A DNA stretch of 5,099 bases from Cyclobacteriaceae bacterium (GTDB lineage Bacteria; Bacteroidota; Bacteroidia; Cytophagales; Cyclobacteriaceae), in assembly GCA_026994125.1 (NCBI GenBank), contig JALWRJ010000296.1:1-5099 (forward strand). Reading direction: 5' to 3'. This document shows positions 1-5,099 of this stretch, piece by piece. The notes below the pieces were generated by a model that did no database searches, was not told the DNA's origin, and worked only from the letters and a program-made list of their open reading frames with translations. The position numbers and the translations under genes were made by a program. Numbering within the stretch: the first letter of the stretch is position 1; the number at the start of each line of letters is the position of its first letter.

Positions 1-336
1 CCCTTGAAGCACATGAATTTTATTTTTTTTCATTAAAAAATCGATGCCCTGAGTAGTTTGGCTTACCACTTCGCTTTTGCGTTTAATCATTTGAGCTAAA
101 TTGGCCTTTACACCAGTAAGCTTAATACCGTGGTCGCCAAAGGTGGTTTGGGCGTTGTGGTAGTGTTCGGTAGAATCGAGCAACGCCTTAGAGGGAATGC
201 ATCCTACATTTAAGCAGGTGCCGCCCAAGGTACTGTATTTTTCTATTAAGGCAGTTTTAAAACCTAGTTGGGCACACCGTATGGCGGCTACGTAGCCTCC
301 GGGGCCGGAACCAATTACTGTTATATCGTAGTTCAT
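1..336 (-). CDS. lpdA: Dihydrolipoamide dehydrogenase (E3), N-terminal part, runs off the window
   Basis: This flavoprotein reoxidises the dihydrolipoyl groups of E2 and passes the electrons through FAD to NAD+, in the cytoplasm, as part of 2-oxo acid dehydrogenase complexes. I translated the minus strand from the ATG at 334-336 and the frame stays open to position 1, giving 112 residues of a family usually about 465 long. Residues 3-14 form the first beta strand and the FAD-binding GxGxxG loop (GSGPGG, 9-14). The redox-active disulfide motif [13 protein letters not shown] follows at 38-50, with Cys41 and Cys46. This spacing is characteristic of lipoamide dehydrogenases. The start is placed just before the first beta strand, as usual in the family. 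The gene lies 51 bases downstream of the HEPN gene, with sucA and sucB further upstream on the same strand, so it probably supplies E3 to the 2-oxoglutarate complex. It could also serve pyruvate or branched-chain complexes. A mercuric or glutathione reductase relative is much less likely given the motif context. Confidence 0.95.
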   Translation of the reverse strand, partial: MNYDITVIGSGPGGYVAAIRCAQLGFKTALIEKYSTLGGTCLNVGCIPSKALLDSTEHYHNAQTTFGDHGIKLTGVKANLAQMIKRKSEVVSQTTQGIDFLMKKNKIHVLQG

Positions 337-351
337 AATAAAGAGTTAAGT

Positions 352-363
352 TTTTAGCTAAAA
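352..363. repeat. Perfect 12-base palindrome ahead of lpdA
   Basis: The sequence ttttagctaaaa reads the same on both strands and sits 16 bases upstream of the lpdA start, in the only real intergenic gap (337-387). It could be an operator-like site or a small hairpin, but AT-rich gaps produce such palindromes by chance. No Bacteroidota-type -7 element (TAnnTTTG), Shine-Dalgarno sequence or convincing terminator stem was found in the same gap. Confidence 0.25.
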
Positions 364-387
364 GACACCGGGTCAAGTTGCATTTAA

Positions 388-786
388 TTATTCCAGTTCT
401 TTTAATAATTTATTTTTTAAACGAATCATGGCTGCCACATATTCGGGTAAATGATTAAATATGGAAGCAGCTACTTCTTCGTGATAGATATGGGCGGTTT
501 GATTGCGTTCTTCAAGCATAGATAGCCATATTTCCTGCTCACTTTCCGAAATAAATCCTTGAATAAGCCCTGCTTGCAATGCTTTTCTTGGAGATTTGCA
601 GTCTTCAATACCCAGGTATTCCAAAACCGATTTTAAGGTTTTCCAGGATAATTCAAACGAGTATTCAAACCGTTGAATAGCTCCATCGCGCTCTATATCG
701 GTTGGGTGAACCAAAATTCCCCGCTGAAAAGAGGTTAAAGCTCTTTCGAGCTGGTTTATTTTAGATTTGGCTTTTTCGCGTAACAT
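388..786 (-). CDS. HEPN-domain protein, HepT/HI0074-like (probable RNase toxin of an MNT-HEPN pair)
   Basis: This is a small (132 residues), mainly helical cytoplasmic protein of the HEPN superfamily, closest in style to the HI0074 'nucleotidyltransferase substrate-binding' family. Residues 39-52 (RFEYSFELSWKTLK) match the conserved helix of that family. Residues 94-101 (RNQTAHIY) form the complete RX4HXY motif: Arg94 and His99 are the predicted RNase residues. Tyr101 is the position that the partner MNT AMPylates in characterised HepT-MntA systems. The gene starts inside the end of the MNT gene (31-base overlap) and has no visible Shine-Dalgarno sequence, so translation is probably coupled to that of the MNT. 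Family knowledge suggests a toxin that cleaves RNA, with tRNA reported as the target in one studied system, kept inactive by its partner. The older alternative is a substrate-binding subunit for the nucleotidyltransferase. The family is clear; the toxin role is inference. Confidence 0.88.
   Translation of the reverse strand: MLREKAKSKINQLERALTSFQRGILVHPTDIERDGAIQRFEYSFELSWKTLKSVLEYLGIEDCKSPRKALQAGLIQGFISESEQEIWLSMLEERNQTAHIYHEEVAASIFNHLPEYVAAMIRLKNKLLKELE
756..786 (-). other. 31-base overlap of MNT and HEPN reading frames
   Basis: The last ten codons and stop of the MNT gene are read in a second frame as the first ten codons of the HEPN gene. Both frames look real because each protein carries its family motifs. 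The HEPN ATG (784-786) has no Shine-Dalgarno sequence upstream. The overlap suggests translational coupling that makes HEPN synthesis depend on prior MNT translation, the usual antitoxin-first order. Confidence 0.75.
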
Positions 787-1112
787 AAGTATTCTATATT
801 TTGCATGGCTACGTTAGCAAATTCAGTATCCACTTTACCAAAATCTACTACATCAAAAGTATAAAGACTTTGTAATTCATCGTTTAATTCTCTTTTTATT
901 TTATGGAGCAAAGCAGGTGCTATGGTTTGAGTGGCCATAACGCCTAAATCTATATCGGCAGCTATTAATTCTTTTTTGTTGGCCTGTGAGCCAAAAACAA
1001 ATAAATCAAAATTATAGTTTGCTAGTTCCTTTTTAAACACATTGGATACAGTAGCCAACAGGTTTTTTCTAGCAGTCATAGCAATCGAATTTAAAGGTTT
1101 ATGTTGCGCCAT
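756..1112 (-). CDS. Minimal nucleotidyltransferase, MntA/HI0073-like (probable antitoxin of an MNT-HEPN pair)
   Basis: This is a 118-residue stand-alone nucleotidyltransferase domain of the polymerase-beta superfamily. The core motif GSX10DXD is intact: Gly41-Ser42, then exactly ten residues, then Asp53-Ile54-Asp55, which bind metal and nucleotide. Asp87, in the strand FDVVDF (86-91), is the likely third carboxylate. In characterised MntA-HepT pairs such an enzyme transfers AMP units from ATP to a tyrosine of the HEPN partner and neutralises it. The start at 1112 lies 12 bases after the sucB stop. A purine-rich GAGGTG overlaps the end of sucB about 15 bases upstream, which is far for a Shine-Dalgarno sequence. 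The ATG at Met12 (position 1079) is a plausible alternative start, as the conserved fold begins after it. The sampled GC content (about 33% over 841-1080) is lower than in much of the flanking sequence. The domain call is firm; the antitoxin role is inferred from the partner. Confidence 0.88.
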   Translation of the reverse strand: MAQHKPLNSIAMTARKNLLATVSNVFKKELANYNFDLFVFGSQANKKELIAADIDLGVMATQTIAPALLHKIKRELNDELQSLYTFDVVDFGKVDTEFANVAMQNIEYLCYAKKPNLK

Positions 1113-1124
1113 TCGTTAGCTATC

Positions 1125-2645
1125 TTACACCTCTAACAATAACCTTGTTGGGTCTTCCAGTAATTCTTTCACTCGCACCAAAAAGCTTACCGACTCGCGT
1201 CCATCAATAATCCGGTGGTCGTAAGATAAGGCCAGGTACATCATGGGCCGCACAACTACTTCGCCATTTTCTACCACGGCCCGCTCTACTATATTGTGCA
1301 TACCCAAAATAGCCGATTGCGGGGCATTGATTATGGGGGTGGACATCATAGAGCCAAACACTCCGCCATTGGTAATAGTAAACGTACCTCCGGTCATTTC
1401 GGGAATGGTAAGCTTATTGTCGCGTGCTTTAAGGGCCAACCTGCGCACTTCGCTTTCAATACCTGCAAAGCTTAGTTTTTCGGCATTACGAATGACAGGC
1501 ACTACCAACCCTTTAGGGGCCGATACGGCAATGGAAATATCGCAGTAATCGTGGTACACCATTTCATCGCCATCTATTTGGGCGTTAACGGCCGGCCATT
1601 CTTGTAAGGCCACGGTGCAGGCTTTGGTAAAAAACGACATAAAGCCCAAGCCTATTTCATGTTTTTCTTTAAACTGCTCTTTGTATTTTTTACGCAAGTC
1701 CATAATAGGCTTCATGTTTACCTCATTAAAAGTGGTAAGCATGGCGGTTTCGTTTTTAACCGATACCAGTCTGCGAGCAACCGTTTTGCGCAAACTGGTC
1801 ATTTTTTTGCGGGTTTCGTTGCGTTCACCCACCGGGATTTGTACGGGTTCGGGGGTGGCCACTTTGGGAGCTTCCCGGGTAGTGGGTTGGGTAGCCTTTT
1901 GGGCATCTTCTTTGGTAATGCGTCCATCTACACCTGTGCCTTGTATGCTGGCAGGGTTAATGCCTTTTTCAGCCAGTATTTTGGCCGCTGCCGGTGAGGC
2001 ATGGCCGCTAGCGTATGAGGTGGTTGAGGGGCTGGCGGCCGCTTCCGGTTGAGCTGCTGTTGGAGCTACATTGGTTGTACCGGCCGGAGCTTCGGCCGGG
2101 GTAATGGTGCAAATTAAATCGCCAATGTTTAGGGTGTCGCCCTCGGCTGCTGCCGGTTTTAAAATGCCTGTAGCTTCAGCAGGCAGCTCAAAGGTGGCCT
2201 TGTCCGAATCAATTTCGGCAATTACCTCATCAAGTTGCACAAAATCGCCTGCCTGTTTAGTCCAGGCCGATAACGTTACTTCGGTTATGGACTCACCTAC
2301 TTCAGGCACCCGCATTTCAATGGGTGATCCTCCGGTAGCAGTTGGAGCCTCGGTTTTGGAGGGCTCAGGGGCTGCTGTTTTCGTTGCTTGTTGTGCCGGA
2401 GCCCGGCCTTTTGCTTCTTCAATGGTACACACCGTAGCTCCAATTTCTATGGTTTCGCCTTCTTGTGCGTTAATATGTAATATTCCGGCTGCTTCAGCAT
2501 TAAGCTCAAAGGTGGCTTTTTCCGATTCTAATTCGCATAGTACTTCGTCCATTTCTACAAAATCACCTTCTTTTTTAAGCCAGGCGGCTATGGTAACTTC
2601 GGTAATCGATTCCCCTACTTGCGGTATTTTAATTTCTATTGACAT
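1125..2645 (-). CDS. sucB: Dihydrolipoyllysine succinyltransferase (E2) of 2-oxoglutarate dehydrogenase, two lipoyl domains
   Basis: This is the core subunit of the complex. It takes the succinyl group from E1 on a swinging lipoyl arm and transfers it to CoA. The protein is complete at 506 residues. Lipoyl domain 1 spans about 3-78 with lipoyl-lysine 43 (ESEKAT). Lipoyl domain 2 spans about 109-184 with Lys149 (DSDKAT). Ala/Pro-rich linkers flank the second domain, and the peripheral subunit-binding domain lies at about 212-250. The catalytic acyltransferase domain covers about 275-506, with the His477/Asp481 motif (SYDHRIIDG). The stretch [16 protein letters not shown] (425-440) is the succinyltransferase rather than acetyltransferase signature, which with the adjacent sucA decides the substrate. 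The ATG lies 4 bases after the sucA stop, with no Shine-Dalgarno sequence, so translation is probably coupled. E. coli SucB is about 405 residues with one lipoyl domain, so the extra domain accounts for the length difference. Confidence 0.97.
   Translation of the reverse strand: MSIEIKIPQVGESITEVTIAAWLKKEGDFVEMDEVLCELESEKATFELNAEAAGILHINAQEGETIEIGATVCTIEEAKGRAPAQQATKTAAPEPSKTEAPTATGGSPIEMRVPEVGESITEVTLSAWTKQAGDFVQLDEVIAEIDSDKATFELPAEATGILKPAAAEGDTLNIGDLICTITPAEAPAGTTNVAPTAAQPEAAASPSTTSYASGHASPAAAKILAEKGINPASIQGTGVDGRITKEDAQKATQPTTREAPKVATPEPVQIPVGERNETRKKMTSLRKTVARRLVSVKNETAMLTTFNEVNMKPIMDLRKKYKEQFKEKHEIGLGFMSFFTKACTVALQEWPAVNAQIDGDEMVYHDYCDISIAVSAPKGLVVPVIRNAEKLSFAGIESEVRRLALKARDNKLTIPEMTGGTFTITNGGVFGSMMSTPIINAPQSAILGMHNIVERAVVENGEVVVRPMMYLALSYDHRIIDGRESVSFLVRVKELLEDPTRLLLEV
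2094..2639 (-). repeat. Tandem lipoyl-domain duplication inside sucB
   Basis: Two coding units of 228 bases, at 2412-2639 (domain 1) and 2094-2321 (domain 2), encode lipoyl domains that are about 60% identical by my hand count (46 of 76 residues, aligned without gaps). The segment VGESITEVT is shared exactly, as is KATFEL around each lipoylated lysine. A 90-base stretch between them encodes an Ala/Pro/Thr-rich linker. The divergence points to an old duplication rather than a recent one. Confidence 0.9.
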
Positions 2646-2649
2646 CGTA

Positions 2650-5099
2650 TTAACTATTAAATGCGGTTTCTATAATTTCATTTTGTTCGGCCTCGTGCAT
2701 TTTATGGTAGCCGGTAGCCGGTGAGGCACTGGGTTTTCGGGCAATTACTTTTAACTGACACGTATGGTAGGTACGTAAAACAAAGGCCCAATAACCCATG
2801 TTAGAAGGCTCTTCCTGCACCCAAAATACTGCTGCTTTTTTATAGGCCGCCAGGGCATCATCTAATTGCAGTTCTGGGAAAGGGTAGAGCTGTTCTATGC
2901 GAATGATAGCTACATCTTTACGTTTGTTCTTTTCTTGTTCTTGCAACAACTCATAATAAATTTTACCTGTACAAAGCAATACCCTTTTAACCTTTTTAGC
3001 ATCGGCATAGGTATCGGGCAAAAGTTCTCTAAAACCACCTTTTGTAAACTCCGAAACCGGTGAAACAACCTTAGGGTGCCTTAATAAAGATTTGGGCGAC
3101 ATTACAATTAATGGCTTGCGGAATTCCCAGGTCAACTGCCTACGCAATAAATGAAAAAAGTTGGAAGGCTCAGTAACGTTGGCAATAACCACATTATATT
3201 CGGCTGCCAGTTGCAAATAGCGTTCGGGGCGGGCATTGGAGTGTTCGGGCCCCTGACCCTCGTAGCCATGAGGCAACAACATAACCATGCCATTCATGCG
3301 TTGCCATTTAGATTCGGATGGCGTAATAAACTGATCGATGATTACCTGGGCGCCATTGGCAAAATCGCCAAACTGGGCTTCCCAAATTACCAAGGCGTTG
3401 GGGTTGGCCATGGCATAGCCAAATTCAAAACCCAGCACCGAAAACTCGGCCAGTAGCGAGTTGTAAATATCAAATGATTTTTGGTTCTTTTGGATATGAT
3501 TCAGGCTGTTATAGGGTTCGTTGGTTTCCATATCGTGCAACACGCTATGTCGGTGCGAAAAGGTGCCTCGCTGCACATCCTGCCCCGAAAAACGTACCGG
3601 TTTGCCTTCTACCAATAACGAACCATAGGCCAAAAGCTCTGCCGCAGCCCAGTTTAATTGTTTGGTTTTGAAAAACATATCCTCGCGTTGTTTTAGCTGC
3701 TTTTCAATTTGCCGCAAGGGTTTAAAACCTTCGGGTACGGTTATCAACGCTTTGCCAACTTTATCTACCACCGATTGCTTAATGGCTGTGTCGGGCGAGC
3801 GGTCGAAATCGGCCGGGTTTGACCTGCGCAAACTTTGCCATTCTTTTTCGAGTGGCAAAAACTTATAGGGCAATGGTTTTTGCTTTACCAGGTTTAGCCG
3901 GTCTTGCAACTCATTCCTAAAAGCGGTATCCATTTTTTTTGCCAGCTCGGCATCAATATCGCCCCGGCTAATTAATTCTTTATTATAAATCTCGCGAGGG
4001 TTGGGGTGTTTTGATATGGTGTTATATAATTTGGGTTGGGTAAACTTGGGTTCATCGCTTTCGTTATGCCCATGCCTGCGATAGCATACCATATCTATAA
4101 ATATATCCCGGTTATAGCGTTCTCTAAACTCGGCTGCTGTTTTTACGCAGTAAACCACAGCTTCGGGGTCATCGCCATTTACGTGCATTACCGGGGCATC
4201 TATAATTTTAGCCAAATCAGAACTGTAAATACTTGAGCGCGCATCCTCAAAATTGGTGGTAAAACCAACTTGGTTATTAATGATAAAATGAATGGTTCCT
4301 CCGGTATAGTAGCCATCCAGCATAGACATTTGCGTAAGTTCATATCCTATACCCTGGCCGGCTATGGCCGCATCGCCATGAATTAGCACGGGTAACACCT
4401 TATCAAAATCCTTGTCGTACTGACCTTCGACTTTGGCTCGTACAAAGCCCTCCACTACCGGATTTACTGCCTCCAGGTGCGAAGGGTTGGGCGCTAATTT
4501 TAAATCTACTTTTTTGCCCGAATCGGTAACCACCTGACTGGAATAGCCCATGTGGTATTTTACATCGCCATCGCCCATGGTCATGTCGGGCACCGAACCC
4601 TCAAACTCATTAAACACCTGCTCGTAGGTTTTGCCCATAATGTTTACCAACACATTAAGCCGGCCTCGGTGCGCCATACCAATCACTATTTCATGGGTTC
4701 CCAGTTCGGCACTGGCATTAATTATGGCATCTAATGCCGGAATAGTAGTTTCGCCTCCTTCGAGCGAAAACCTTTTTTGGCCTATATACTTGGTGTGCAA
4801 GAAGTTCTCAAAAACTACAGCTTCGTTTAGCTTACGCAAAATGCGTTCTTTTTCCTGGGCAGAAGGGGTAAAATGAATGGCATCATGCTCTACTTTCTTT
4901 TTAAACCAATCCAGCATTTCGGGGTCGCGAATGTACATATATTCAAACCCAATGGCACCTGTATAAATGGTTCTAAGGGTTTCAACTATTTTTCGCAGGG
5001 GAGCCTTGCCAATGCCCAATTCATTTCCCACCTCAAAGTGGGTGTCTAAATCGGCATCTGTAAGTCCGTAATCGGCCAGGCTTAAACGAGCCTTTCGGT
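2650..5099 (-). CDS. sucA: 2-oxoglutarate dehydrogenase E1 subunit, 5' end outside the window
   Basis: This is the thiamine diphosphate enzyme that decarboxylates 2-oxoglutarate and succinylates the lipoyl arm of E2, in the cytoplasm. The frame is open through position 5099. The in-frame GTG at 5029-5031 is internal, because 22 further codons upstream read as ordinary family sequence (for example [16 protein letters not shown]). About 815 residues are visible and roughly 100-120 are missing. Counting from that valine as residue 1, GMAHRGRLN (118-126) and KYHMG (158-162) carry the two active-site histidines (121 and 160). GDAAIAGQG (219-227) through INNQVGFTT (251-259) is the cofactor and Mg-binding region. 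[11 protein letters not shown] (318-328) and the pyrimidine-binding region around [13 protein letters not shown] (550-562) follow. [19 protein letters not shown] (586-604) and [10 protein letters not shown] (739-748) are also typical of E1o. The visible motifs are intact and no frameshift is apparent. sucB follows after 4 bases. Confidence 0.97.
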   Translation of the reverse strand, partial: RKARLSLADYGLTDADLDTHFEVGNELGIGKAPLRKIVETLRTIYTGAIGFEYMYIRDPEMLDWFKKKVEHDAIHFTPSAQEKERILRKLNEAVVFENFLHTKYIGQKRFSLEGGETTIPALDAIINASAELGTHEIVIGMAHRGRLNVLVNIMGKTYEQVFNEFEGSVPDMTMGDGDVKYHMGYSSQVVTDSGKKVDLKLAPNPSHLEAVNPVVEGFVRAKVEGQYDKDFDKVLPVLIHGDAAIAGQGIGYELTQMSMLDGYYTGGTIHFIINNQVGFTTNFEDARSSIYSSDLAKIIDAPVMHVNGDDPEAVVYCVKTAAEFRERYNRDIFIDMVCYRRHGHNESDEPKFTQPKLYNTISKHPNPREIYNKELISRGDIDAELAKKMDTAFRNELQDRLNLVKQKPLPYKFLPLEKEWQSLRRSNPADFDRSPDTAIKQSVVDKVGKALITVPEGFKPLRQIEKQLKQREDMFFKTKQLNWAAAELLAYGSLLVEGKPVRFSGQDVQRGTFSHRHSVLHDMETNEPYNSLNHIQKNQKSFDIYNSLLAEFSVLGFEFGYAMANPNALVIWEAQFGDFANGAQVIIDQFITPSESKWQRMNGMVMLLPHGYEGQGPEHSNARPERYLQLAAEYNVVIANVTEPSNFFHLLRRQLTWEFRKPLIVMSPKSLLRHPKVVSPVSEFTKGGFRELLPDTYADAKKVKRVLLCTGKIYYELLQEQEKNKRKDVAIIRIEQLYPFPELQLDDALAAYKKAAVFWVQEEPSNMGYWAFVLRTYHTCQLKVIARKPSASPATGYHKMHEAEQNEIIETAFNS

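Noticed and set aside
359..374. Possible terminator before lpdA (GAC/GTC stem followed by TTTT on the minus strand)
   Set aside because: The stem has only three contiguous base pairs plus mismatches, and the T run is four bases. This is too weak to call a terminator, and it would separate lpdA from genes it probably belongs with.
1128..1133. GAGGTG at the end of sucB as a Shine-Dalgarno sequence for the MNT gene
   Set aside because: It is about 15 bases from the ATG, too far for normal spacing, and it is simply the codons for the last Glu-Val of SucB. The other starts in the window also lack such sites.
1615..2052. Plus-strand open frame (145 codons) opposite sucB
   Set aside because: It is fully antisense to the subunit-binding and early catalytic regions of sucB, with no family motifs. 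It is best explained as a coding shadow.
2071..2724. Long plus-strand open frame (217 codons) opposite sucB and the end of sucA
   Set aside because: It lies antisense to the two lipoyl domains, and its internal repeat simply mirrors the lipoyl duplication. It shows low-complexity Ser/Ala/Pro composition and no recognisable domain.
2650..5031. GTG at 5029-5031 as the true start of sucA
   Set aside because: The frame continues upstream to the window edge without a stop and reads as E1o-like sequence, so this GTG codes for an internal valine and the gene is partial.

Overview
The window looks like chromosomal DNA from a Bacteroidota-type bacterium (moderate confidence). The reasons are the style of the SucA and SucB proteins, the near absence of Shine-Dalgarno sequences before the starts, and a mixed, mid-range GC content. 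All real genes lie on the minus strand, so transcription runs from position 5099 towards position 1, and almost every base is coding.

In transcription order the layout is as follows. (1) 5099-2650 is sucA, the E1 (thiamine diphosphate) subunit of the 2-oxoglutarate dehydrogenase complex, with its N-terminus beyond the window. (2) 2645-1125 is sucB, the E2 dihydrolipoyl succinyltransferase, complete, with two tandem lipoyl domains. (3) 1112-756 is a minimal nucleotidyltransferase (MNT, MntA/HI0073 type). (4) 786-388 is a HEPN protein (HepT/HI0074 type) that overlaps gene 3 by 31 bases. (5) 336-1 is the first 112 codons of a dihydrolipoamide dehydrogenase (lpd, the E3 subunit). The gaps are 4, 12, -31 and 51 bases, which fits one co-transcribed unit, although no promoter or terminator could be recognised.

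E1, E2 and E3 together convert 2-oxoglutarate, CoA and NAD+ to succinyl-CoA, CO2 and NADH in the TCA cycle. The unexpected part is the MNT-HEPN pair between the E2 and E3 genes. Both proteins carry the full motifs of the AMPylation-dependent toxin-antitoxin class: GSX10DXD in the MNT and RX4HXY in the HEPN. The pair is also more AT-rich than much of its surroundings. The simplest reading is a horizontally acquired toxin-antitoxin (or nucleotidyltransferase/partner) module that inserted into a housekeeping operon without breaking it. A functional link to the dehydrogenase is possible but nothing in the sequence demands it. No RNA genes, CRISPR arrays, insertion sequences or attachment sites were seen.
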